Positions 37,200-47,858 of a stretch of 64,000 bases of DNA are shown here, in pieces. Both the position numbers and the translations under genes were made by a program. The stretch's first letter is position 1; each line of letters starts with the position of its first letter. Under the pieces are notes generated by a model, which saw only the letters and a list, made by a program, of their open reading frames with translations, ran no database searches and was not told the origin of the DNA. Origin of the DNA: Cryptomeria japonica (Eukaryota > Streptophyta > Pinopsida > Cupressales > Cupressaceae); contig NC_081412.1 of NCBI RefSeq assembly GCF_030272615.1, positions 473,044,157-473,108,156 of the forward strand. Reading direction: 5' to 3'.

Positions 37200-38475
37200 A
37201 ACATTCCTTAGCTTTTTTTTTTGCTTTGGGATAGGCTTGGTGCTTGGACCTCCAAAAAAATGACTAAGGTAAAACGACATCAGATTTCTACCTTGGCCTA
37301 ATTTTTTGAGGGCCTTTCTGATTGAATTTTTTGACAAAACGAAAACCCATTAGAGTTTTCAGCGTCTTGATTTCAGAAATATAAATTTTATAGTGATAAG
37401 ATTACTTTTACTATTTTTATATTATTTATTAATCAAAAGTGGAACCTAAACCTAAAATACCAAGGTTCACTAAAACTTTAATAACTTTCTGGTTTTTAGG
37501 ATTTTAGAAAAATAAACTATAGGACATCAATCTACATACAATTCTTTTGAATATTAAAAAAAATAAATTGAAAAATATGAATTTTTCATCAAATTATGGT
37601 GGTCGTACACTCGATGTTTTGAAAATATACTTTATTGTCAGTTAAAAATTAATAAAAAAAAATATATTCAATAAAAAAATAAGAAAAAATATTCTCATCA
37701 ATATTTGGTGTCTTAGGTATCATTTCGCATAAGGATTTGCAAAAATTCATTTATTTACATCAAAAAAGGGTGGTTGTACACATGCGTGGTATGGTCCTGA
37801 AACATGCATTTTGAAAAACTAGTTTTTAAACATGCCTACTAAAAAGGGATTTCTACCATGTGGGTATTAAAATAAATTACATATTTGAAAAGTAGACTCT
37901 GAGCACTACATTTTCTATTACTGAAGTTTTTTGAGATTCAATCTCTAAGTGCATCAAATTTTGACATCAATCGACATAAAATTTGAAAAACAGAGAAAAC
38001 ACTTTCATTTTTTGCCCAAAAGTGGGACTCAACTTCTTGTGGCCACCCACTATAATTTCTTTACAATTAAATTGTTGGTTACCTCATGTCATAGTTTTCT
38101 TGCTGAAATACGTTCTAAAAATGATGGTCCCCTTTGATGATCAAGGGTCGTACCAAATCGGTGAGGTAGAGGATCAGTGTTATGCTCATATTGCAAAGGA
38201 GGTTGTACCAGTTGAAATACAATTGATACAAGTTAATATATAAATATAATTGACAAAGAAACTTAAACTATAAATATATCTACTTCTATCTAAATGCATA
38301 TTTGCAATATATAATAAATATGTACCAGAGGCTTTGATGGTTCTCCTGTTGTCCTAGGAGGGGTTATCATTGATGAAATAGGCATTGATGTTCCAGGATG
38401 TATGTAAAATGATAAGATTGTAATACAATGAATGTACATGTGCATATAATCATGAAATTGAGAAAAAAACCAAAA
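37200..38475. other. No gene clearly recognised
   Basis: This is AT-rich sequence. Near 38110-38240 the plus strand has a short protein-like run (GEVEDQCYAHIAKEVVPVEI). Near 38320-38410 the minus strand has another (TSMPISSMITPPRTTGEPSK) ending at a GT. These may be exon pieces of a lost gene, but I cannot join them. Confidence 0.35.
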
Positions 38476-38480
38476 CATAT

Positions 38481-39280
38481 TGTTTATGGTGAAAATGGAT
38501 AACAACAATGATAATATTGAAAGACTAAATAGATTCAACCACAAAACCCTAGCCTAACAACAACAAAGATCCACCATAACATATGAAGATTACCTAAGAC
38601 AATGCAAATCAAATGAAATCACAAAGATTATACGATCACATGTCCAATAGGGTTTGGATCTCCATTCTTCCTATCTCCATTGATCTTGCTTGATATATTT
38701 GCTCTCAGATTTTATGTGCACAAGAGCTCAACAAAGAACGGAAATGTGGTTGCAAGTAGGCTTGATTGCATATGCAAGTTCGAAAGCGTAGTTGGGTAGT
38801 TAATTGATTAGGATGCATAGATTGATTAGGGTTGATAATGAAGGAAGCATCTCCTTATATAGAAGACACTATAAGAAATTGAGGGATAAGATTAAGAGGT
38901 GTAAAAGAGGTCGGCTATGATTTGAGGGTAGGTAAAGAAAAGAAGAAAATAATAAGAGGGGTAGGTAGTGTATGAATTAAGAGATGAATGACATGTGTCA
39001 TGGGTAGAAAAGGCTAATGAATTAATTAAATAAATAAAGATTTATTTAATTAATAGAAGAAGTGGGATCAAATTAAATAAATAAAATATTTATTTAATTT
39101 AGGAAAATGATAATTTAAATAAATAAAAGTATTTATTTAAATGAGAAATAAGGCTAGAAGAGGATAAATGAATTAATTAAATAAATAAAGATTTATTTAA
39201 TTAATAGAAGAATTAGGCTTAAGATAATTAAATAAATAAAATATTTATTTAATTAGACATGACAATTTTAGGTGTCTACA
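38481..39280 (-). mobile_element. Solo LTR, 800 bp, perfect target-site duplication
   Basis: The plus strand runs from tgtttatggtgaaaat to attttaggtgtctaca (TG...CA). It is flanked by catat at 38476-38480 and 39281-39285. Only one LTR and no interior is present, so it arose by LTR-LTR recombination. On the minus strand it begins TGTAGACACCTAAAA, like the LARD at 11.1-21.8 kb. Its 3' third is built of aaataaataaagatttattt-type words that can fold back. Confidence 0.85.
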
Positions 39281-39285
39281 CATAT

Positions 39286-39668
39286 ACCTCTTGCATCTCT
39301 TCTTCCAGTGCATTATCAGGTTCATTCATCATTGCTATAAATGGTCCTAGCCACGTAATACATGTACAAGACAAAAATGTTAGACTGGATCAATCTAGAT
39401 GTTTGTGTATAATTATAATATATTTGAAAAAATAAATCTAATTCATGCTAGAATAACTTGTGTAAGCTCTTAAAACTATTATATCTTGATTAAAATTGTG
39501 ATCAATTACCTTTTTCTGATTAGGTGTCCTCAAGTATGACCTTTGCAAAGGAGGACTCTCAATGACATGTGCCATACTCTAAAAGAGTAATATAATTAAT
39601 ATACATCAACATATAATATCAGCATATAAGTTAACAAATCACAATTCAAATGATATGTATATTCAATA
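39286..39668. other. Segment between two solo LTRs
   Basis: On the minus strand it reads a short protein-like run (TWLGPFIAMMNEPDNALEEE, 39290-39365). Otherwise it is AT-rich. Probably part of the decayed gene region that both solo LTRs invaded. Confidence 0.35.
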
Positions 39669-39673
39669 CAAAT

Positions 39674-41130
39674 TGTATGCGGGAAAAGTGGGCTGATAAA
39701 ACTCAATATGTGAAAATATTGTAAAATACTAGTCCACACACACACACAGGACTTCTTAGTGCAAGCTATGGAGTAACGTAGTGTTACTCAGCTTCCCAAG
39801 GAGGGTCCCATGGTTCTCTATCTCACAATGTCCCTCAAACCAACGTTTTTGCTCTCAGATCACTGAGCAAAATGGTTTGGGGATGGCAAATATGAGAACG
39901 AGAGATGCTTTTGATTGATTTTAGTATGAGATGTGTTGTAAGCTATGTATGATGCTAAAATGCAATAAACTAAATGATAAGATGACAAGATTAGTATGAA
40001 TACTATCCTAGCATACTATATTTAGTCTATGATTGAACTAAAATGATAAATAAATTATTCTAAACATGCATATTAGTCTAATTCCTGATCTAAAAGAGGC
40101 TAAATGATGAGCATATATGAAATGAAAGCTTGAAAGAATTTGAGCATAAGTGTGATGCTTCAAATTTGAAAGATGATTATTGAGAATGGAGGAATGAGAG
40201 CTCTATTTATAGCATAAATAGGGCAATGGATGGTCAAGATTGAAAGGTTTAATCAAGGGCCAGGTTTGAAAGTTGGGGATCCATGTGCATAATTGGCACC
40301 AATGAAATGGTGACAAGTGTCAACATAGGATTGGGTTGAGAGAAGAGGTTGGAGGCATTAAAGGCCTGAGAAGACCTCATGGTTATCTAAAGGCTAAGGG
40401 TCAAGTCTACGTTAGGCTTACCCACTGGATTAAGAGTTAATCCAAGGATAAACCTTTGTGCAAATGATTAAGAGATAATCATGGTCAAAGCATTAATGGC
40501 CTGATGAGACCCTTGGGTTGGATAGAGGTTGAGTCAAAACAAATGTTTTAACCATGTGGGAGGGTTTGAATTAACCATTAATGGTTATTGGAGACTTTAG
40601 GGATTAAGTGGTTGAAGATTGGAAGCCTTTAATGGTTTTCAAAGACTTTAAGGGTTTTAGTGGTTGAAGGTTGAAAACCTTCAATGGTTATCAAAGACTT
40701 TAAGGTTTTTGAGAAGTGACTTCCCTTTGCTTAGGGATGTGACAAAATTTAGAGGTGGGTTAGGTTAATTAGAAGCGATTAGAAAATTCTAGAAGGGATT
40801 AGGAAGGGGTTTGGGATTTTGCAAGTGGATGGAGGGATAATAGGATTTAATTGAATTAAATGATTTTCATTCAATTTGGTTGTAATTAAATAAATTTGAT
40901 TTATTTAATTTGGGATAACTATTTAATTAAATTTGAATTTAATTAAAAGTGGATAGGGGGATTTAATTGAATAAAATGATTTATTCATTAAATGGTATAG
41001 TGAATTTAATTTAAATAAATTGAATAATTTATTTAATTAAATAGAAGAATGTGGATAATTGAATTTAATCAAGTAGAGAAATGAACATAAAATATTCATT
41101 TAGGAATATGGTCATTTTTATACGTCTACA
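39674..41130 (-). mobile_element. Solo LTR, 1457 bp, perfect target-site duplication
   Basis: The plus strand runs from tgtatgcgggaaaagtgg to cattttta/tacgtctaca. It is flanked by caaat at 39669-39673 and 41131-41135. The minus-strand start, TGTAGACGTATAAAAATG, makes it a distant relative of the other TGTAGAC-type LTRs here. The middle has two to three diverged repeats of ggttattggagactttagggatt...gtggttgaagattgg (40570-40700). Confidence 0.85.
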
Positions 41131-42128
41131 CAAATTATAAACAAAATGCGTGCAAAACAAATACTATATAGCTTTCTAGGCCAAATGAAATGGCTGTAAT
41201 GGTGACGTCATGAACCTATGAAATACGGTCCACTGTCAACACCTATCAAACCCCACACAAATACACATTATAAAGTTAATATAAAACATTATTTTGAATT
41301 CCATGGCTTATTCTATTTTTCCATGAACTATAATTTTTTACTTCTGATGAAGATACAATTGCATGAGTTGTAGCAGGAATGGTCGATGACATACCAAAAT
41401 TTGTTGCTACATCTTGAAATGCATTATATTTGCATCAGTTTGATTTGACCTATAGTTATTAATTTATTTACATTTGGAAATTTAAAGTATTTAATAAATA
41501 AAATATCATAAATTTAAATCAAGATACTTGAGTAGAAAAGACCTTCTCCATCAGGTCATGTGTGAGCACCACATCATCTGGTGCGTCAACCTGACAACAA
41601 GCCCCACAATGTGTACAATGATAGGAGCTTGAACCATCAACATGTGCAATGGTATCTACCCCAAATCACATGTCACAATAGGTGGTGCACTGGTGAGAGC
41701 TAGGCATGTTGGAGGCAGATGGTCTAGCTACTGCACCATTGTCCGCTACTATACCATTGTCTGGGCCAAGAGGCTATAATAATTGTGTACCATACTGGAT
41801 GACGATATTAGTCAGTGTGGAAGCTTCCTGAAGAGTCTCTATCTCCATAGACTCCTTCAATGCTACAGGGACTATCACATTAACAATGAGTTTCTCAGCT
41901 AGTGATAATCGATTTTGGGGGTTTTGTACTCACCAAGCCCCTGGTCTATCCTTGGATAAGCCTCTACCTCTACCCTAGAACTCCCTCATATCAAAATAAT
42001 TTGGTATTTGATGAAGGATGAACTCCCAATATAGTTTTCTCAAAAAATATAAGGGCACCTCAAAATTATTGCAAGGAGGTTGGTCAAAGACCATCCACCA
42101 CTTATCCCAAAAACTTATTTTCATTGCC

Positions 42129-42320
42129 ACGTGATTATACCAATGTATAATAAACCTCTTTGAGTTAAGAGGTAGGGTCTCTTGGGTTTGGATATCGGTG
42201 AAAAGAGCACATGTTTGTTCTTTCCTTTTAATACGTGATTATACCAATGTATAATAAACCTCTTTGAATTAAGAGGTAGGGTCTCCTTGGTTTGGAGATC
42301 AGTGAAAAGAGCACATATCT
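42129..42320. repeat. ~104-bp direct duplication inside the fragmented gene
   Basis: The sequence acgtgattataccaatgtataataaacctctttga(g/a)ttaagaggtagggtct occurs at 42129 and 42233, each copy running to gtgaaaagagcacat. A third partial copy (gtgattataccaatgtat) appears at 42611 after the microsatellite, so the microsatellite expanded within a third unit. Confidence 0.85.
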
Positions 42321-42396
42321 ATATATCCTATCTCTCTCTCTCTCACTCTTGTGCACACACTCCCTATTCATAGATCTCTCTATATATATATATATA

Positions 42397-42437
<41 letters not shown>

Positions 42438-42610
42438 CTCACATACACACTCACTCCCTATTTCTCCTTCTCTATCTACCTCTCCCCCTTTTGTTTATCT
42501 ATCACACTTGCTATTACTTATCTGTATCACCTCCTTTATATCTAACTCTTTCCCCCTCTATATCTATCTTATCATCTATTCCTCTCCTTCCCCCTCTCTA
42601 TCTATATTTT
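42320..42610. repeat. Compound (CT)n/(AT)n microsatellite
   Basis: Runs of ctctctctc, tatatatata and mixed ctatct tracts occupy this stretch. Apparent frames across it are artefacts. Confidence 0.9.
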
Positions 42611-42789
42611 GTGATTATACCAATGTATTCTTTTGTTTCCATTTCTTTATTTTTTACTTCATCATATGAGAGGCCATGTGCATAATAGTTGCGACATGAA
42701 TCTCTATATGTGCCCCATTCAATCACTCATTTAGAAACTTTTCCAGCACTATTGACCATTATTTCTAGGGATGTGGCAAGGTTTGTATG

Positions 42790-44138
42790 TGTTGAATATT
42801 GTTGAGAAGTTTGTTGGAATGACGTGTTGTCATTGATGTCAACATATTCTTTTGTGTATTCCAGTGTTGCAGTCAGATTGGATGAGTTGGTTTGGCCAGT
42901 GTGTTGTAGTTGAGCTGTTGAGGTTTAATGGGTTTTTAGATAAGTATCGTTAGTTGATTCAACATAAGTTTCAAAGGTTTTCATGATGTTTTGTTTGAGT
43001 TGTGTGATCCGGTATTATGGGTGATATTCAGTTGTTCATGTTATTCGATATTATGGATTTTGCTCTTAATTGCTTTGGAATTGCAATATCTTGGTTTGTG
43101 GATTTGGTAGAGTGTTTGGGATGTTCATATGTGTCCTCGATTCAGATGGTTCATGATTTGAAATTCCTCAAGTGAATCTTTTAGTTTGATAGTCAGTTCA
43201 GTGTATGTTCTTAAGGTTCGATATAATGATGATGAAGATTCTAGTAAGTGGTGATGTTGTAGTTGTTTCAATGGCGATTCACATTGCTTGTGGATGTTTC
43301 TAGATCGTGTCCTATCCATGTTGATGGTCCGCATTGATCATTGTGCGTGTTATTGATCATTTTATTGATTTGGTGGTTTTCTTCATGTTATGCGACATTC
43401 ATGATGATTGTAGCATGTTGTGGATGTTCGAGGCGTAATTCTTGGAGGTGTTTCTTGCGTGTGGTGTTGGTTTAGGTCTAGACTATGTCTTAGCCGACAT
43501 TGTTTTGATCTGCATGTATTGTTGTAGCATGTGAGGTTATTGTTTTGTAATTTAGGTTGAGGGTTAAGCCGACCTTGAAATATAGGTTTATGATTTGTAT
43601 AAATATATGTAATATTCATGTGAGAGATGCATTTGTATGTGTGAACATTGATTTGATCTTTTAGTAGCATAGGAGAAGTGTAAAGAAGTGTGAGAGAGCA
43701 GAGTTTGAGTATATGTGCTTAACCAGAATTGTAACCAGGCACGAGAAGATTTTATTTCATCAGTTCATGATCCTCCAAATGTAATCGAAATGTTTCTATA
43801 AGGTAGTGAGCTTTCCCCAAGGTTGTAGCCCTTCTTGTTTTGTGATTTGAGAAGTGAGCTCTAGGCAGTGTGCCTGAATGCATGTGTATTCCCCATTGTA
43901 ATATTTTCACTTACTCTTAATGGGGTATTATCTCATTGTGCGTAGATTCTCACTGTGGTTTTTATCTCAATTGGGTTTCCATGTCAAAAATCTTGGTGTT
44001 ATGTGTGTTATTGGTGTGGTGTTGTTTTATGCTTTCACTATTTATTATCAGATCTGAATTTGTGTTTGAGTTGTGTAGAGTTTGAGAGAAAATTGATTCA
44101 CCCCCCCTCCCTCTTAGTTTGTTGCATTTTTGCCAACA
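42790..44138 (+). repeat. 5' LTR of Copia element A
   Basis: It runs from tgttgaatattgttgagaag to tttgccaaca and is co-linear with 56133-57476. By eye it differs from its partner more often than the two LTRs of B differ, which fits A being the older insertion. Near its 3' end it has gattcaccccccc (44096-44108). Confidence 0.9.
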
Positions 44139-44140
44139 AT

Positions 44141-44152
44141 TGGTATCAAAGC
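44141..44152 (+). promoter_or_regulatory. Primer-binding site of element A
   Basis: TGGTATCAAAGC, two bases after the LTR, matches the initiator-Met tRNA type PBS of plant Copia elements with one change from TGGTATCAGAGC. Confidence 0.85.
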
Positions 44153-44194
44153 TAGATCCTCCAGAAGAACATTGACATCTTGAGGAGATTCGGG

Positions 44195-46043
44195 ATGACA
44201 ACCTTTGCTTTTAAGAAGGATAGTCTGATATTTGATGGAACAAATTACACTCTCTGGAAGAATCAGATGGAATTTCATTTTAAATGCATTGATGAATACT
44301 ATTAGAAGATTACTAAGAATGTGTATAATGCTCCTTAGAATAGTCCTACAACTCTGGATGAGATAAAGGAAGATGAATTCAATATCAGAGCTAAGGAGGC
44401 ATTGTTGAGTGCCTTGTTTGATTCTGAGATGACTAATGTGATGGATTTGCAGACTTCTCATGAGATCTGGAAGAAGCTAGAGACTTTGTATGAAGGTGAC
44501 AACCATGTGAAAGTTGCTAAGCTGTAGAGTTTGAAATGAAAGTATGAGATGTTGAAGATGGGCGAAAATGAGAACATTACCTACTTTATGCAGAAAGTGA
44601 ATGAGCTGGTATTGAACATCAGATGTGCCCATGGAGTGTTGGAAGAATATGAGATTGTTGCTAAGGTGTTGAGATCCTTGCCTCCTGCTTACAAGCACAA
44701 GGATGCTTCTATTAAGGAGATTTGGATTGTGATAGATGCAACTAGGGATATGCTAATTGGTAAGCTTGTTGCTTTTAAGTTGATCGAATTTGGTGAAACC
44801 CCTCCTAAATTTGAATCTGCATTCAAAGCTACTATGTCTGAGAAGCATAAATATGATCCAAGAGAAAGTTGTACAAGGGTATCTAGATATGAGAAGGAGA
44901 TGAGAGAGCTTGAAGAAGAAGAAAAAGAGCTTGAAGCCCTGATTTCCATAAGATTGCCTAAAGGTGTTGGTAAGTATGAAGGAAAGTTGCCTCTAAAATG
45001 CTTTTCATGCATTAAGATAGGATATTTTGCCTCAAGGTGTCTAGAAAGAGTTTCTAAGAAGCCATTAAAGCCATACAAGCCTAAATATCAGAAGAACTGT
45101 TATTTTGCTGCTGATGAAGGTGTGAGAGATGATGAGTTTGAGAAAGGAAATTCAGGAGATGAGTGTGTGTTCATTGCAATCAATGAAGATGATCTAGTGA
45201 TTACTGATTCTACTAGCTGCATTAATGAAGAGAAAGATTTAGCTGTTAAGATTGAAGAGAAAGATGAATGGGTTATTGATACTAGTTGCTCTCATCACAT
45301 GACATGTGATAAGAGTAAGTTTGTGAGTATGGAAAAGTATGATGGTGGCGTAGTAAGATTTGGTGATGACAAAGCTGGTATAATCTGTGGTAGAGGTTCT
45401 ATTTCTCTTGATGGTAAGCATAACACTAATGATGTCTTGTATGTTGAAGGTCTAAAGAATAATCTTTTGAGTGTTGGATAGATGGTTGATAAGAGATTAT
45501 TTGCAATTCAAGAATGGAAAATGTAAGATCTTGAGTAGCTTTGGAATAGAGATTGCATCAGGTACAAAGACTAAAGGTAATATCTTTCAATTTAATGCTA
45601 GTGGTAAAAGTTGTTTGATTGCTCAGGTTGATGAAAGTTGGTTATGGCATAGAAGGATGTGTCATGTGAATTTTGACTGAATGGTTAAAATAAGTTCTAC
45701 TCAAGTAGGGAGAGATCTGCCTAAGATTGTAAAGCCTTCTAATCCGGTATGTAAGGAATGTCAGTTAGGGAAGCAGACAAGAGTTTCTTTTAAAAGCAAA
45801 CAATATACTTCTAATGGGTTATTGGATCTTGTGAATACTAATTTGTGTGGTCCTTCAAGAGTGATAAGCTTGCAGGGTGACAAGTATCTCATGTTGTTGA
45901 TTGATGACTATACAAGGATGATGTGGGTTGCTTTCTTAAGGGAGAAGTCTAAAGCAATGGAGAAGTTCAAGATTTTCAAAGCTATGGTTGAGACAAAGAC
46001 TGGATTGAAGCTAAAGTGTCTAAGATCTGATAGAGGTGGTAAA
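44195..46043 (+). pseudogene. Element A gag-protease-integrase (5' part of polyprotein)
   Basis: From ATG 44195 the gag part opens with FDGTNYTLWKNQMEFHF. It has stops (TAG near 44305, 44337 and 44525, and TGA near 44537) before the long open part 44549-45478. The zinc knuckle is CFSCIKIGYFASRC, with Tyr in place of the essential His. The protease site is DTSCSHHMT where Copia elements have DSGCSHHMT. After a TAG at 45479 and a frame change come the pre-integrase signature WLWHRRMCHVNF and CKECQLGKQ, then integrase with TNLCGP (Asn at the usual first catalytic Asp), IDDYTRMMWV and RSDRGGK (second Asp). The frame is then cut by element B. The rest lies at 53501-55789. Confidence 0.85.
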
Positions 46044-47505
46044 TGATGGTATGATGATAGAATAAGTATCCGGTAGATTACTGGGGGGGGGGGGGGGGTG
46101 AATCAGTAAACTGAAAAACTGATACAAACTTCCCAATCTCAAATTCAAACTCACAAAGTAAACTTTCACTATCAAGATCAATACTCATAAGAATACTCAA
46201 CATCAACCAGTTAACTATTATGACAACTTAACAGTAAACAACTTCAATCTTGTAAACATCAAAATACTTAATCATATGTCAACATATTCAATATCTCAAT
46301 GCTTCTAGTTATCATGCCTTATCAGAATAGTTTAGTAGTTAATCAAATCAACAAATAAAATCATAACCACAAAAGCATTCACCACTTGACACAAATATTT
46401 ATACGTGGAAAACCCAAATAGGTAAAAACCATAGTGAGATGAGACTCACAAGGATAACTATCTGAACTCTTCTGAAGTTCGCCCTATTAGGAGACAAGCA
46501 TGTTAAAGCTTTTCCAATAAGTCCTGTTAAGAACTGATTCTGTTAGGAATCACCTGGTTAAGGGATTTACAAAATGCCTTGATGAAAAATCAAAATACCT
46601 TGTTAGGACTAACCTTGGTAGAGGGTTTGAGAATCCAAGCTAATGGACCACCTTGTTAGAGGACTTAAGAAGTAACCAAGCTTGTAAGAGCTTACCCGGT
46701 TAGGGGATTTCAATTTTGCTGTAATTGTTAGAAAACAATAGGTTTTCTTAATTTGTCTGAGTAGCACTACATTTGCTTGATCAGATCCTTTTAAGCTTCA
46801 ATCTGCCTTTACTCAAACTGCAGATCCATCCATCGGTTAGGCAACCGCACACTCAACTGGTTTTCAACCAACACTTTGCCAATACTTTTACAAACAACAT
46901 CATCAACCTTAAATACAAATCAATTAGGTTGGTAACACAAAAAAAAACTAATTCTCATCATCGAGATTACAAACAAGTCGGTACAATCTTGACCGTTAGA
47001 AATCATAACAATCTCTTCACATTCTTCAAGAAAATTCCAACCGCTCCATGATCATCGCTTCATCGGACTTTGTAACTCATCACGTGCTATGCATTAAATG
47101 CAATCCACTTTTCTCATTCCCTAGAATATCAAAAAAACAAACAAACATGCCAAAACAATCTGAACTAATCCTCATACAATGATCACACATGTCTCCATCA
47201 TTACTACTCAACATTAGATCTTAAACCAACAAACTTGATCGGTTAGGGTTTAACAAAAACAACTGGTAGGGTTTACCGGTTACATAACATAGAAAGGTTT
47301 AACCCTATACACCGGTTTACCGGTTCAACTTACAAACTACCATATACCTATTTACAACATCTTCCTTAAAGTTTATCATACCGGTTACAAGCCAATATCA
47401 ATAACAACAACAATATCAACAATATCATAAATACCATTATCGGTTCAATTGACATCAATGACAACATAACATATCATTAATGCAATCTTCATGCAAATGC
47501 CAACA
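46044..47505 (-). repeat. 3' LTR of element B
   Basis: The plus strand runs from tgatggtatgatg to atgcaaatgccaaca. Within it lies a run of 17 G (46082-46100 region) before tgaatcagtaaactg. Degenerate tgttagga.aa and accggtt words recur in it. Confidence 0.92.
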
Positions 47506-47532
47506 ATCTTCCCCTTTGGCATTGATGGCAAT
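47506..47532 (-). promoter_or_regulatory. Polypurine tract and conserved box of element B
   Basis: The minus strand reads TTGCCATCAATGCCAAAG then GGGAAGAT, directly before the 3' LTR. The same box precedes the 3' LTR in A (56107-56132) and C (58863-58890). A second PPT-like box (CATTGATGTCAAAGGAGGAG) lies further upstream at 47684-47712. Confidence 0.8.
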
Positions 47533-47858
47533 ACAAATATCAATACCTCTGATTGTTGCTGTGATTGGTGAATAGTAATCCTGGTTTACATTACCATGTA
47601 TTCACCATGCTTTGTCTGTCTTCAGCCTGTCGCTGGTTTCCCTTTGCCAGTCACATAATTTTTCTCCTCAATCACATAATTCTTCTCCTCCTTTGACATC
47701 AATGCCAAATTGAAAGTAAAACATGTAATGTCAAATTTTCACTGTGCATCAACAACATACTACAACTTGATGCTCCCCTTGTGGAATACATCCACTTCAT
47801 TATCAATCCATGTAACTTTTTACAAGTTTTTTAGGGACTGATGTAATCAACATGATGC

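Larger units (their letters stand above)
41500..42789 (-). pseudogene. Fragment of an unrecognised minus-strand gene (3' part)
   Basis: Read downward from 42789, the minus strand gives coherent protein-like stretches: EIMVNSAGKVSK, VIEWGTYRDSCRNYYAHG (42650-42720), then HWYNHVAMKISFWDKWWMVF (42075-42140), CNNFEVPLYFLRKLYWEF, an Asn/Val/Leu-rich part, and SSSYHCTHCGACCQVDAPDD (41570-41620) with a possible metal-binding Cys/His cluster. Stops and a microsatellite interrupt it. The reading continues on the far side of Copia element A at 57477-57930. I do not recognise the family. A transposon-borne or plant-specific gene are both possible. Confidence 0.45.

Noticed and set aside
42292-42685. 125-codon open frame
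   Set aside because: It is a translation of a CT/AT microsatellite within the decayed minus-strand gene.
47230-47250. Telomere-like ttagggttt in the LTR of B (also near 53223)
   Set aside because: It is a single word per LTR, not a repeat. At most a telo-box-like promoter word, with no evidence of interstitial telomere.
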